A stretch of DNA of 43,741 bases from CAZWKX01 sp964633975 (GTDB lineage Bacteria > Actinomycetota > Acidimicrobiia > Spongiisociales > UBA11373), in contig CAZWKX010000016.1 of assembly GCA_964633975.1 (NCBI GenBank), positions 1 through 43,741 on the forward strand, given 5' to 3'. Below the pieces are notes generated by a model. The model had not been told where the DNA came from. It ran no database searches and saw nothing but the letters and a program-made list of their open reading frames with translations. A program made the translations under genes and the position numbers. Below, in pieces: positions 7,568-15,972 of this stretch; the first letter of the stretch is position 1, and each line of letters starts with the position of its first letter.

Positions 7568-8421
7568 GGGATGTTCGTACTCCTTCTCCGGTGGTCTACG
7601 AGCCCATTCTCAGTTCCGCGCTGCGAGAGGACCTGGGGCGAGGCGGGGATGTCACCACCGACGCGGTGATGCCGGCCGGCGCCATGGCGGTGGCCCGTGT
7701 GATCACCCGCGAGCCGGGCTACATCGCCGGCCTGGCTATCTCCTGCCGGGCCTTCACCCTGCTCGATGAGCGGATCGAGGTGGACATCAAGATTGCCGAC
7801 GGTGCCGTCGTGGAGGCCCGTCAGGTGCTCGCCGTCGTCTCCGGGCCGGCGCGGCCGATCTTCGCCGCCGAGCGCGTGGCTCTGAACCTGCTGGGCCGCC
7901 TGAGCGGCATCGCCACCGCCACCGGCAGCATGGTCGAGGCTGTGGCCGGGACGGGAGCACGCGTGGTGTGCACCCGCAAGACGACTCCGGGCTTGCGCGC
8001 CCTGGAGAAGTACGCGGTGCGGGCCGGCGGAGGCTTCAATCATCGTTTCGGGCTCGACGGCGCGGTGCTGATCAAGGACAACCACATCGTGATGGCCGGG
8101 GGCATTGGCGAGGCACTGAAGAGGGCACGCGCCGAGGTGGACCATCTAGTGAAGATCGAGGTGGAGGTGGAGACGCTGGCCCAGCTGGAGGAGGCTCTCG
8201 AGACCGGAGTTGACGCCGTGCTGCTCGACAACATGGATCTGGAGACGCTGAGGAAGGCCGTCGAGATCGTGGGAGGGCGGGTGGTCATCGAGGCGTCCGG
8301 AGGCATCGATCTCGACAATGCGGCTGATGTGGCCAAGTGCGGGGTCGATGTGCTGTCGGTGGGATGGCTCACGCATAGTGCGCCCGCGCTCGATGTGACT
8401 CTCGAGGCGGAAGCGGTCTGA
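7564..8421 (+). CDS. nadC: Nicotinate-nucleotide pyrophosphorylase (quinolinate phosphoribosyltransferase)
   Basis: NadC converts quinolinate and PRPP to nicotinate mononucleotide, CO2 and pyrophosphate. The 285-residue protein shows EDLGRGGDVTTDA near the N-terminus, then LNLLGRLSGIATAT, VVCTRKTTPGLRALEKYAVR and GGFNHRFGLDGAVLIKDNH in the catalytic barrel. VLLDNMDLETLRKAV and EASGGIDLDN follow, and it ends after GVDVLSVGWLTHSAPALDV. All are standard NadC motifs, including the KTTPGLR and IKDNH active-site loops. It ends the nad operon; dnaX starts 43 bases later behind its own -10 box. Confidence 0.96.
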   Translation: MRDVRTPSPVVYEPILSSALREDLGRGGDVTTDAVMPAGAMAVARVITREPGYIAGLAISCRAFTLLDERIEVDIKIADGAVVEARQVLAVVSGPARPIFAAERVALNLLGRLSGIATATGSMVEAVAGTGARVVCTRKTTPGLRALEKYAVRAGGGFNHRFGLDGAVLIKDNHIVMAGGIGEALKRARAEVDHLVKIEVEVETLAQLEEALETGVDAVLLDNMDLETLRKAVEIVGGRVVIEASGGIDLDNAADVAKCGVDVLSVGWLTHSAPALDVTLEAEAV

Positions 8422-8452
8422 GCCGGACGGTTCGGCGAGGCCGGCCGGTTGG

Positions 8453-8464
8453 TACGATCCCCGG
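8453..8464 (+). promoter_or_regulatory. Putative leaderless promoter of dnaX
   Basis: TACGAT (8453-8458) is followed by six bases and then the GTG at 8465, the spacing expected if transcription begins at the start codon. No ribosome site is visible upstream of the GTG. A weak TTCGGC (8431-8436) is the only -35 candidate. Confidence 0.5.
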
Positions 8465-10204
8465 GTGGAGTATCGGGCGCTGTACCGCAAGTACCGGCCG
8501 CAACGTTTCGGCGAGATCGTGGGCCAGGATCACATCACCTTGACTCTGGCGCGCGAGCTGCAGTCCGGAAAGGTGGCCCACGCCTACCTCTTCGCCGGTC
8601 CTCGCGGAACCGGCAAGACTTCGACGGCCCGCATCATCGCCAAGTCGTTGAACTGCGGCAGCCTTGGGCCGGACGGCGAGCCCTGCAACGAGTGCGTCTC
8701 GTGCAAGGCCATCACCGAGGGGACCTCACTCGACGTGATCGAGCTCGATGCGGCCTCCCATAACAAGGTAGAGGACGTGCGTGAGATCCGGGCCAATGTG
8801 GGCACGGTGGCGTCGGCCGGTGGGGCGCAGCGGGTCTACATCCTGGACGAGGCTCACATGCTGTCGCGGGCGGCGGCCAATGCCCTGTTGAAGACATTGG
8901 AGGAACCGCCGGCGCACGCTTTTTTCGTGCTGGCGACAACGGAGCCGTACAAGCTACCGGACACGATTCGCAGTCGAGCGCAGCGTTTCGATTTCCATCC
9001 CGTCGGTTCGGAGGTGATCATCGAGCACCTGGGCCGTATCGCCGCGCTGGAGAAGTACCAGGCGACGCCGGAAGGCCTGTCGCTCATCGCCCGCCACGCC
9101 AGGGGCTCGGTGCGTGATGCCCTGGGCCTGCTGGAGCAGGTGGCCGCCTTGGGATCGGGGAAGGTGGAGCCCCGCGGTGTGACTCGGGCCCTGGGCTTGG
9201 TTCCGGCGGAGACGTTCGCCAAGCTGGCCGGGGTCGTCGCCCGGAACGACGCCGTCGGCGCGTTGGAGCTGGTGGCTTCGATCGCAGCCGAGGGCGTGGA
9301 TTTGCGACGGTTCGTCGCCGACGCCATCGATTTCTTCCGCGGGGTGTTCCTGGCCCTATACGCTCCGAGCCTCGAGGAGATCGTCGACGAGCCGGCCGAC
9401 GTGCTGGCCGAGTGGCGGGCTCACGCCCGTGAGTTGGAGGCGGCGGATGTGCTGCGGGCGGTCGATTTGCTGGCGGAGGCCTTGGTGGCGCTGCGAGAGG
9501 GCCGCGAGGAGCGTCTCGTCGTCGAGTTGGCGCTGCTGCGGCTGGCCCGTCCGGAGACGTCGGTGGACGCGGCATCGCTGGCCGCTCGGCTGGAGCGTCT
9601 GGAGCGGCGGGTGAGGCAGCTGGGTGAGGTCGAGGCCGACTCGGCTCAGGTAAGGCCCCGGGCCGGGGCTCGTCGAGCTTCGGCGAGGGAGGAGGCGAGG
9701 AGCGAGGCGGCGGAGAAGGGTGAGACGCCGGCGCAGGTGGTGGAGAGTGAGGAGCCGGCAACGCAGAGAGCGGAGCCGCCCTCCGATCTCGATCTCGGCG
9801 CGGTAGAGGCGGCATGGCCGGCACTCGTGGCTCGAGTTCGTGAGGAGGCGGGGCCGCGCCGCTTTGCCCTCTTCCGAGAATGCCGGCCGGCCGCGGTCGA
9901 TGGCGCCACCGTGCTCCTCGAGGTGCCGGCCAATCTCCCCTTCCATTTGGCTCAGCTCGAGGAGGATCGGCGGCTGAACGAGATTGTGGCGCGGGTGGCG
10001 GCCGAGCTGCTTGGCGGAACCGTGGCCGTCGGGTACCGGACGGGCGACAGTGAGCAGGCACAGCCGAAAGGTGCGGCCGGCGAGGCCGCGGACGAGGCGG
10101 CGGCTCCCGACAAGGAACAGCTCGCGGAAGCCGGCGAGGACGCGGTGGATCCGACGGCCATAGTGCTTGGAGAGCTCGGGGGTGAAGTCGTTTCCGACGA
10201 GTAG
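8465..10204 (+). CDS. dnaX: DNA polymerase III subunit gamma/tau
   Basis: DnaX is the ATPase of the clamp loader that places the beta clamp on DNA and links polymerase cores. The 579-residue protein starts MEYRALYRKYRPQRFGEIVG. It has Walker A GPRGTGKTSTARI, a zinc module (C-x8-CNECVSC), Walker B YILDEAHMLS, the SRC-like segment RSRAQRFDFHP and the sensor region HARGSVRDALGLLEQ. After about residue 370 the sequence becomes acidic and low-complexity. A C-terminal domain follows (WPALVARVREEAGPRRFALF) and resembles the tau/gamma C-terminal fold. GTG 8465 is the only start consistent with the family N-terminus. I see no A-rich slippery site for a programmed frameshift, so one product is expected. 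Confidence 0.96.
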   Translation: MEYRALYRKYRPQRFGEIVGQDHITLTLARELQSGKVAHAYLFAGPRGTGKTSTARIIAKSLNCGSLGPDGEPCNECVSCKAITEGTSLDVIELDAASHNKVEDVREIRANVGTVASAGGAQRVYILDEAHMLSRAAANALLKTLEEPPAHAFFVLATTEPYKLPDTIRSRAQRFDFHPVGSEVIIEHLGRIAALEKYQATPEGLSLIARHARGSVRDALGLLEQVAALGSGKVEPRGVTRALGLVPAETFAKLAGVVARNDAVGALELVASIAAEGVDLRRFVADAIDFFRGVFLALYAPSLEEIVDEPADVLAEWRAHARELEAADVLRAVDLLAEALVALREGREERLVVELALLRLARPETSVDAASLAARLERLERRVRQLGEVEADSAQVRPRAGARRASAREEARSEAAEKGETPAQVVESEEPATQRAEPPSDLDLGAVEAAWPALVARVREEAGPRRFALFRECRPAAVDGATVLLEVPANLPFHLAQLEEDRRLNEIVARVAAELLGGTVAVGYRTGDSEQAQPKGAAGEAADEAAAPDKEQLAEAGEDAVDPTAIVLGELGGEVVSDE

Positions 10205-10234
10205 GCCGAGCCGGGACCAGGGCCGGCCCCGGGC

Positions 10235-10247
10235 TACGCTTGCGGTC
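10235..10247 (+). promoter_or_regulatory. Putative leaderless promoter of ybaB
   Basis: TACGCT (10235-10240) lies seven bases before ATG 10248, in the 43-base gap after dnaX. There is no ribosome site, so a transcript starting at the ATG is likely. No -35 was recognised. Confidence 0.45.
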
Positions 10248-10631
10248 ATGTCGAAGAAGCCCCGCCGCGTGCCTCGCGGCCCGTATCGAGATGGTGGTGG
10301 GCCCGACTTGGAGGCGATGATGCGCCAAGCCGCGCACATGCAGGCCGACCTCGTCGAGAACCGTGTCCGTCTTGCGGAGGAGACGTACCGGGGCACGGCC
10401 GGCGGAGGTGTGGTGACCGCAGTCGTTCGTGGTGACGGCGAAGTGGTGTCGGTGACGATCGATCCTGTGGTGCTCGATCCGGAGGACGCCGAGCTTGTCG
10501 GAGATCTGGTCGTGGCCGCGCTCAATCAGGCGCTGCGGGCCGCCGGCGATGCGGCGGGGGAGGCTTTCGCCGGCGGCCTCGATCTCGAGTCGCTGCGAGG
10601 GCTCGAGGGTCTTTCGGGGCTGCTCGGCTGA
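10248..10631 (+). CDS. YbaB/EbfC family nucleoid-associated protein
   Basis: A 127-residue small DNA-binding protein of the YbaB/EbfC family, which forms homodimers that bind DNA and affect nucleoid organisation. The family core is present: DLEAMMRQAAHMQADLVENR, then a variable region and GGGVVTAVVRGDGEVVSVTI followed by DPEDAELVGDLVVAALNQAL. ATG 10248 opens MSKKPRRVPRGP, a basic N-terminus. The conserved dnaX-ybaB-recR order supports the call. Its TGA shares a base with the recR ATG (TGATG), so recR is coupled to it. Confidence 0.93.
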   Translation: MSKKPRRVPRGPYRDGGGPDLEAMMRQAAHMQADLVENRVRLAEETYRGTAGGGVVTAVVRGDGEVVSVTIDPVVLDPEDAELVGDLVVAALNQALRAAGDAAGEAFAGGLDLESLRGLEGLSGLLG

Positions 10632-11224
10632 TGTTCGAGGCACCGCTCCAACGGCTCATCGACGAGCTGGCGCGTCTACCCGGCATCGGTCGCAAGAGCG
10701 CCCAGCGCCTCGCTTTCTACCTGCTCCAGACCGAGGAGCAGGACGCCGCCCGGCTGGCCGAGGCGATCGTGGACATGCGCCGCCGCGTCCGGCTCTGCAC
10801 TCGTTGTTTCAACGTGACGGACTCCGAGGAGTGCTCCATCTGCAGGGACCCCCGGCGCGACGTCTCGTTGGTGTGTGTGGTCGAGAGGGCTCAGGACATC
10901 GTGGTCGTTGAGAAGACGCAGGAGTTCTCGGGCCGCTACCACGTGTTGGGCGGCGCTATTTCGCCCATTGAGGGGATCGGCCCTGAGAAGCTCCGTATGC
11001 GTGAGCTGGCGGAGCGCGTGCAGGGCGAGGGGATACGGGAGGTCATCGTGGCCACGAACCCCACCGTCGAAGGCGACACCACCGCTCTGTACCTAGCTCA
11101 GTTGCTGAAGCCGCTCGGCGTGAAGGTGACCCGCCTGGCCAGCGGGCTTCCCGTCGGCGGCGACCTCGATTACGCCGACGAGCTCACCCTGGGCCGGGCG
11201 CTCGTAGGCCGTCGCGAGATGTAG
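10631..11224 (+). CDS. recR: Recombination mediator RecR
   Basis: RecR acts with RecF/RecO to load RecA at single-strand gaps. The 197-residue protein shows the N-terminal helix-hairpin-helix region (LARLPGIGRKSAQRLAFYLL), a Cys4 zinc finger (CTRCFNVTDSEECSIC), and the Toprim domain (VCVVERAQDIVVVEKT, then EVIVATNPTVEGDTTALYL). It ends VTRLASGLPVGGDLDYADE plus a short tail. Length is standard. The start overlaps the ybaB stop by one base. About 110 non-coding bases follow before the thiolase gene that converges on it; only a weak 6-bp hairpin (11261-11278) is visible there. Confidence 0.97.
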   Translation: MFEAPLQRLIDELARLPGIGRKSAQRLAFYLLQTEEQDAARLAEAIVDMRRRVRLCTRCFNVTDSEECSICRDPRRDVSLVCVVERAQDIVVVEKTQEFSGRYHVLGGAISPIEGIGPEKLRMRELAERVQGEGIREVIVATNPTVEGDTTALYLAQLLKPLGVKVTRLASGLPVGGDLDYADELTLGRALVGRREM

Positions 11225-11337
11225 CACAGGGACGTTGGCCTTTCCGGCTGGCTTCCGCCTCAACGGCTGGTGCCGTTGGCGAGCCGCGGCTGTCGGCTGC
11301 GACCGAATGCCGGCTTGGCGTAGCGGGCGGTCTGGTC

Positions 11338-12519
11338 TCAGCCGGCGACCTCGAGCACCAGGGCATCCCCCTGGCCGCCTCCACCACAGAGCGTGGCTGC
11401 GCCCAAGCCGCCACCGGCACGCCTGAGGGCGTTGATCAAGGTGACGACGATGCGGGCACCGGTGGCGCCGAGCGGGTGGCCGAGAGCCACGGCGCCGCCG
11501 TGCACGTTCACCTTTTCCGGAGACAGCCTGAGGAGGCGGGTGGACCAGAGGGCCACTGCGGCGAAAGCCTCGTTGATCTCGACGAGCTGGAGGTCGGCGG
11601 GTTTCATGCCGATGCGGTCCAAGGCGGCGGTGAGAGCTTGAGCCGGTCTCTCATGGAGTGTGGCATCGGGTCCGGCGGCCTGGCCGTAGGAGAGGATCTC
11701 GGCGAGCACGGGCATGCCGGCGGCTTCGGCGGCGGCCCGGTCGGCCACCACCACGGCGGCGGCCCCATCGGAGATCTGTGAGGCGTTGCCTGCGGTGATC
11801 GTGCCGTCTTTGAGGAAGGCGGGACGCAGGCGGGCGAGGGCGTCTACCGTCGAATCGGGGCGGATGCCTTCGTCGGCGTGGACCAGCACCGGATCGGCCT
11901 TGCGCTGTGGTACTTCGACCGGGACGATCTCGGCGGCGAAAGCTCCCGAGTCGGCGGCTTCGGCGGCCCTCTTGTGGCTTTCGGTGGCCCATTCGTCCTG
12001 CTCCAGGCGGTTGATGCCGAGCTCGGCGTTCTTACGGTCGGAGGTCTCACCCATCATGCAGCGGTCGAAGGCGCAGAACAGCCCGTCGAGCTCCATGCCG
12101 TCGACGAGCTCGGCTGGGCCCATACGCGCTCCCCAGCGGGCCTTGGGGGCGATGTATGGCGTGTTGGTCATCGACTCCATGCCGCCGGCCACAACGAAGG
12201 TGGCCTCGCCGATCCGGATGTCCTTGTCCGCCATGGCGATGGCGGTCATGCCGGAGAGGCAGACCTTGTTGATCGTCGTGGCCGGGACGGTGAGAGGGAC
12301 GCCTGCGGCGTGGGCCGCCTGGCGCGACGTGATCTGGCCCGTGCCTGCCTGGATGGCGTGTCCAAAGAGGATCTCATCAAGCTGATCGGGCGGCAGCCCG
12401 GCTCGGTCCAGGGCACCTCCAATGGCGGTGGCGCCCAGCGCGACCGCATCGAGCGGAAGGAAGACGCCGCCGAAGCGGCCAAGCGGAGTGCGGGCGATCG
12501 ATGTGATGACGGAGCCCAT
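11338..12519 (-). CDS. Acetyl-CoA C-acetyltransferase (thiolase)
   Basis: A 393-residue type II thiolase that interconverts acyl-CoA plus acetyl-CoA with 3-ketoacyl-CoA. The nucleophile is C87 in NKVCLSGM. The other family signatures are NEAFAAVALWS, VNVHGGAVALGHPLGATGAR and the final active-site cysteine in TLCGGGGQGDALV. ATG 12519 (MGSVITSIARTPLGRFGG) is preceded by AAGGAGG. It is divergent from methylmalonyl-CoA epimerase, so a role in short-chain fatty acid, propionate or storage-polymer metabolism is likely; the direction of the reaction cannot be told. Thiolase next to this epimerase is common in actinobacteria. Confidence 0.93.
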   Translation of the reverse strand: MGSVITSIARTPLGRFGGVFLPLDAVALGATAIGGALDRAGLPPDQLDEILFGHAIQAGTGQITSRQAAHAAGVPLTVPATTINKVCLSGMTAIAMADKDIRIGEATFVVAGGMESMTNTPYIAPKARWGARMGPAELVDGMELDGLFCAFDRCMMGETSDRKNAELGINRLEQDEWATESHKRAAEAADSGAFAAEIVPVEVPQRKADPVLVHADEGIRPDSTVDALARLRPAFLKDGTITAGNASQISDGAAAVVVADRAAAEAAGMPVLAEILSYGQAAGPDATLHERPAQALTAALDRIGMKPADLQLVEINEAFAAVALWSTRLLRLSPEKVNVHGGAVALGHPLGATGARIVVTLINALRRAGGGLGAATLCGGGGQGDALVLEVAG

Positions 12520-12543
12520 GGAGCCTCCTTCTGGTGTTGGGGA

Positions 12544-12602
12544 AGGGTACCGATTCCCTGGATCGTCACCACGCGGCCGCGGCGCCGGTGATTGGCTACC
12601 CT
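12544..12602. promoter_or_regulatory. Putative divergent promoters for thiolase and epimerase
   Basis: TACCCT occurs on the minus strand at 12549-12544, 25 bases before the thiolase ATG. The same hexamer occurs on the plus strand at 12597-12602, 27 bases before the epimerase ATG. The mirror arrangement of identical TANNNT boxes suggests a divergent promoter pair; no -35 boxes are clear. Confidence 0.35.
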
Positions 12603-12628
12603 TGCCCGACCTGCACGGGGAATCATCC

Positions 12629-13033
12629 ATGCTGCTATTGAATCTCGATCACATCGCCATCGCGGTCGGCGACCTGGACGAAGCCGTTGAACGCTACCGA
12701 CGGCTCTTCGGCGTTGAGCCGGTCATGAGAGAGGTAGTCGAGGAGCAAGGCGTCGAAGAGGCGATGATGCCTGCGGGGGGCTCGCAAGTGCAGCTGCTGC
12801 AGCCCTTAGGGCCGGACACACCTGTGGGCCGGTTCCTCCAGCGGCGAGGCGAGGGCCTGCATCACATCGCCTTTGCGGTCCCCGACATCGCGGCTGCCCT
12901 GGCCCATCTGGAGGCGGAGGGCGTGGAGCTGATCGACCGCGTGCCGCGAGTCGGAAGTGGTGGCAGGCGCATGGCGTTTGTTCATCCCCGCGCCTTTGCG
13001 GGTACTCTCGTTGAACTCGTGGAGATCGAATGA
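12629..13033 (+). CDS. mce: Methylmalonyl-CoA epimerase
   Basis: A 134-residue vicinal-oxygen-chelate protein that interconverts the R and S forms of methylmalonyl-CoA in the propionate pathway. It opens LNLDHIAIAVGDLDEAVERY, with the first metal histidine in LDHIAIAV. The central motif GEGLHHIAFAVPDI carries the second, and GTLVELVE near the end carries the metal glutamate. The fold is a single two-module VOC domain of usual length. ATG 12629 is the family-consistent start although no strong ribosome site is seen. Its TGA overlaps the next gene's ATG (ATGA), which ties the small protein downstream to the same pathway. Confidence 0.93.
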   Translation: MLLLNLDHIAIAVGDLDEAVERYRRLFGVEPVMREVVEEQGVEEAMMPAGGSQVQLLQPLGPDTPVGRFLQRRGEGLHHIAFAVPDIAAALAHLEAEGVELIDRVPRVGSGGRRMAFVHPRAFAGTLVELVEIE

Positions 13034-13269
13034 CCCCGGAGATCGAGGTAGTGGGCGGCGCCGGACCGATGGAGACGGCGGCGATCCTTGCCGCGGTGAC
13101 GCGGCTCGTCGAAGAGGAAGCGGCGGCGCAGGCGGTGCCGCCTGAACGGCCGGGCCGCGGTCTCTGGGTGCTTTCGGGGCGGCCCCGGCCGGTGCAGGCT
13201 CCGTTCGCGGCGCGTCCGACGCCGGCGGCGCCGGGATGGAGTGTGGGTTCGGACGAAACCGAGGTCTAG
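13030..13269 (+). CDS. Small acyl-CoA carboxylase epsilon-like protein
   Basis: A 79-residue protein coupled to methylmalonyl-CoA epimerase by an ATGA overlap. It begins IEVVGGAGPMETAAILAAVT, then a charged helix (RLVEEEAAAQ), then a Pro/Arg-rich tail with W and SGRPRP. This layout resembles actinobacterial acyl-CoA carboxylase epsilon subunits, which stabilise acetyl/propionyl-CoA carboxylase complexes. Placement beside an enzyme acting on the product of propionyl-CoA carboxylase fits. The similarity is of layout, not of firm motifs, and no carboxylase alpha or beta gene is in the window. It ends at a CTAG that also holds the stop of the converging kinase gene. Confidence 0.5.
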   Translation: MTPEIEVVGGAGPMETAAILAAVTRLVEEEAAAQAVPPERPGRGLWVLSGRPRPVQAPFAARPTPAAPGWSVGSDETEV

Positions 13270-14591
13270 GGGGTTTCGGCCGCCACGGAGGTCTCCGCAG
13301 GGATCTCCTTGTCGGCCGCGGGCAAGGCCGGGGCTTCACCGACGGGCAGTCTGAAGCAGAAGCGGGCGCCGACCGGGAAGCCCGGCTCGTACCAGATCTC
13401 ACCGCCCATGGCTTCGATGAGGAGCTTGCTGGTGGTGAGGCCCAAGCCCAGGCCGGTGCTGGTTCTGGTGTTGCCGTGCTCTAGCTGCTCGAAGCGGCCG
13501 AAGATCCGTTCGCGGTCTTCCTCCGGCACACCGGGCCCGTTGTCGGCGACGACTATCTCCCAGTTCCCGTTGCGGGCGATGGCGTCGACTCCGACACGGT
13601 CGCCGCCGTACTTGCGGGCGTTCTCGAGCAGGTTGTGGAGGACGTGCTCCACCCGATTGGGGTCGGCCCGCACGTAGACGTTGCCGGTGACGGCAACCGT
13701 GGCCGACTTGTCACCGCCTTTGGGGAAGAGCTGGTCCGCGGCGCGGTATGCCACGGGGCGCAGTGGGAAGTCGGTGGGTTCAAGCGTCAGGCGGCCGGCC
13801 TCGAGGCGAGGTATCAGCAGCACCCTGTCGACGATTTCCCGCAGGTGATTGGCCTCGTCGCAGATGATGGCGAGGAAGTCGTTGACCTCGGTGGGCTCGA
13901 TCTCGCACCACATCTCATGGAGGCTGAAGGCGAAGCCGGCGATGTTGGTGAGCGGGGTGCGCAGCTCGTGGCTGACCATCGTGACGAATTGGTTCTTCAT
14001 GGCGGTGGTTCGCCGCTCCGATTCGAGCACGGCCGTCTGCTGGTCGCGTGTGGCCCGTATCTCCTTGACGCCGGCGAGCAGGACCATGGTCAGGCCGGTG
14101 AGGTACACGCAGACCTCGGCCCACTGCAGGGCGTCGGCCAAGGAGTCGACGTGATCGGCGTGCGCGACCAGCGATGTGCGAAGGGCGACGGTGGCCGCCG
14201 CCGCGGCCAGCAGGGTAAGGACCTGACGGGGCGACAGGAGCAGGATCGCGGCCGTGGCCAAGTAGGCGGCGAAGATGACGAGCGGCCCGTCGATGTTGTG
14301 GCCCACGCCGGCGGTGCCGCCGATGAGGATTACGTCGACGATCAGGGAGGGGAGGGCGCTGCGGCCCCGGCGGGCGCGCCAGGCGGCGTCGGCGATGAGA
14401 AGACCCATTGCCGACGCCTTGATCTCGGCGCCGTCGATGCCGTTGACCACGGCGAGCAAGGCGATCGTCAGCAGTGCTGTGGCGCCTGTCAGGCGGAACG
14501 GCTGGTAGAGGCGCCTGATCGCGTCGTAAGAAACGGGCGCCGGAAAGACGCGCTGGGACGCATTCCCGTTGTCGTCGCCGCTGCTAATCAT
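13266..14591 (-). CDS. Membrane sensor histidine kinase
   Basis: A 441-residue kinase. The N-terminal half has about five or six membrane helices (for example GATALLTIALLAVVNGI and LVIFAAYLATAAILLL), without a large extracellular domain. HisKA follows, with phospho-acceptor H208 in FVTMVSHELRTPLTN. The HATPase domain has N box LLENARKYG, G1 DNGPGVPEED, F box FGRFEQLEHG and G2 GLGLGLTTSKLL. The tail is Pro/Ala-rich. ATG 14591 is chosen; longer upstream starts add only low-complexity residues. No response regulator is adjacent. The nearest receiver protein is about 4 kb away (18483-18866), on the same strand but not in an operon with it. The signal sensed is unknown. Confidence 0.9.
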   Translation of the reverse strand: MISSGDDNGNASQRVFPAPVSYDAIRRLYQPFRLTGATALLTIALLAVVNGIDGAEIKASAMGLLIADAAWRARRGRSALPSLIVDVILIGGTAGVGHNIDGPLVIFAAYLATAAILLLSPRQVLTLLAAAAATVALRTSLVAHADHVDSLADALQWAEVCVYLTGLTMVLLAGVKEIRATRDQQTAVLESERRTTAMKNQFVTMVSHELRTPLTNIAGFAFSLHEMWCEIEPTEVNDFLAIICDEANHLREIVDRVLLIPRLEAGRLTLEPTDFPLRPVAYRAADQLFPKGGDKSATVAVTGNVYVRADPNRVEHVLHNLLENARKYGGDRVGVDAIARNGNWEIVVADNGPGVPEEDRERIFGRFEQLEHGNTRTSTGLGLGLTTSKLLIEAMGGEIWYEPGFPVGARFCFRLPVGEAPALPAADKEIPAETSVAAETP

Positions 14592-14727
14592 TGCCTCGCC
14601 AGGTATCGGTCGGCTTCGCGACCTCCTGAAGAAATGCGTGGGCGGTGTTGTCGACTCGTGTCGAATGGGTGCCGGCCGGGGGTAATCGAGGCGGCGGTGA
14701 TCAGCGGGAGGGGGAGGTTGGCGCAGG

Positions 14728-14733
14728 TACACT
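14728..14733 (+). promoter_or_regulatory. Putative -10 box of lysC-asd
   Basis: TACACT ends nine bases before ATG 14743. With transcription starting about seven bases after the -10 box, the mRNA would have at most a two-base leader. No ribosome site precedes the ATG. Confidence 0.4.
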
Positions 14734-14742
14734 CTGCCGCTC

Positions 14743-15972
14743 ATGGCGATCATCGTTCAGAAGTACGGCGGGACCTCGGTGGGAACGGCCGAGCGGATTC
14801 GCGCGGTGGCGCAACGCGTCGCCGACACGAAACGCGCCGGGAACGACGTGGTCGTCGTTGTGTCGGCGATGGGCGGTGCCACCGATGACCTTGTTCGCCT
14901 CGCCGCAGAGGTCAGCGTCAACGATCATCCACGCGAGATGGACATGCTGCTCACCGCAGGGGAGCGTGTGTCGATGGCGCTGTTGGCCATGGCCATAGCG
15001 GATCTCGGGGTCGAGGCCGTGAGCCTCACCGGGTCGCAGGCCGGCATTCTCACCGACTCGGCTCATGGGAAGGCCAAGATCAAGGACGTGCGCGCCTTTC
15101 GCGTCGACGATTGCCTCGCCGCCGGCAACGTGGTTATCGTCGCCGGCTTCCAGGGCGTCTCGGAGGCGGAAAAGGAGATCACCACGCTGGGACGCGGGGG
15201 ATCGGATGCCAGCGCGGTGGCCATGGCGGCCTATCTGGGGGCGGATTCGTGCGAGATCTATACCGATGTGGACGGTGTCTTCACCGCCGATCCACGTGTC
15301 GTGCCGGAGGCGCGCAAGCTCGACGAGGTCTCCTTCGAGGTCATGCAGGAGATGGCTGGGGCGGGCGCAGGCGTTCTGATGCTGCGGTCGGTGGAGTTTG
15401 GGAGCAAGTTCAATGTTCCTCTGCACGTACGTTCGTCGTTTCATGAGGGAGAGGGGACCTGGGTGAGGGACAGCGCAATGGAGCAGCCGGTGGTCAGCGG
15501 GGTTGTGCACGACGCGTCCGAGGCCAAGGTGACGGTGTTTGGGGTCCCGGACCGGCCCGGAGTGGCGGCGCGGATCTTCGAACCGCTTGCCGAAGCAGGA
15601 ATAGTCGTGGACCTGATCGTGCAGAACGTGAGCTCGGAGAGCGTCGCCGACGTCAGCTTCACCGTGTCTCGCCTGGATCTGGCCAGGGCGGTGGAGATAG
15701 CGGGGAGCCTCGCCGAGGAGATAGGGGCGGCCGGCGTGGATTCCCAGGAGAAGATCGCCAAGGTGGCGATCGTGGGCGGCGGCATGCGGTCGCACCCGGG
15801 CGTTGCCGCGCGTATGTTCGCCACACTGGCCGATGCCGGCATCAACATCGAGATGATCTCGACGTCGCCGGTGCGGGTTTCGTGTGTGGTTGCGGAGGAT
15901 CGTGTCGAGGAGGCGGTTCGCCGGTTGCATGAGGCATTTGAGCCTCCGATGATGGGGCAAGCCGATGGCTGA
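14743..15972 (+). CDS. lysC: Aspartate kinase
   Basis: Aspartokinase phosphorylates L-aspartate, the entry to lysine, threonine, methionine and diaminopimelate synthesis. The 409-residue protein opens MAIIVQKYGGTSVG (KYGG nucleotide motif). It has VVVVSAMGGATDDLVRLA, the substrate motif TTLGRGGSDASAVAMAA and YTDVDGVFTADPR. Two C-terminal ACT regions follow (AKVTVFGVPDRPGVAARIF and AKVAIVGGGMRSHPGVAARMF) for feedback control by end products. Length matches actinobacterial LysC. The end overlaps asd by eight bases, a common lysC-asd coupling. An internal start for a separate beta subunit is possible but I cannot show it. Confidence 0.96.
   Translation: MAIIVQKYGGTSVGTAERIRAVAQRVADTKRAGNDVVVVVSAMGGATDDLVRLAAEVSVNDHPREMDMLLTAGERVSMALLAMAIADLGVEAVSLTGSQAGILTDSAHGKAKIKDVRAFRVDDCLAAGNVVIVAGFQGVSEAEKEITTLGRGGSDASAVAMAAYLGADSCEIYTDVDGVFTADPRVVPEARKLDEVSFEVMQEMAGAGAGVLMLRSVEFGSKFNVPLHVRSSFHEGEGTWVRDSAMEQPVVSGVVHDASEAKVTVFGVPDRPGVAARIFEPLAEAGIVVDLIVQNVSSESVADVSFTVSRLDLARAVEIAGSLAEEIGAAGVDSQEKIAKVAIVGGGMRSHPGVAARMFATLADAGINIEMISTSPVRVSCVVAEDRVEEAVRRLHEAFEPPMMGQADG

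Noticed and set aside
8422..8464. Possible SRP RNA or tRNA gene near dnaX, as in some actinobacteria
   Set aside because: The gap is only 43 bases and contains no such structure.
8465..10204. Programmed frameshift in dnaX giving a short gamma form
   Set aside because: No A-rich slippery heptamer or following stem was seen.
11225..11337. Terminator between recR and the thiolase gene
   Set aside because: Only a 6-bp stem with no T-run is present, too weak to call.
13266..14888. Long plus-strand frames opposite the histidine kinase
   Set aside because: The kinase on the minus strand has all expected motifs; the plus-strand frame is acidic/Gly-rich shadow coding.
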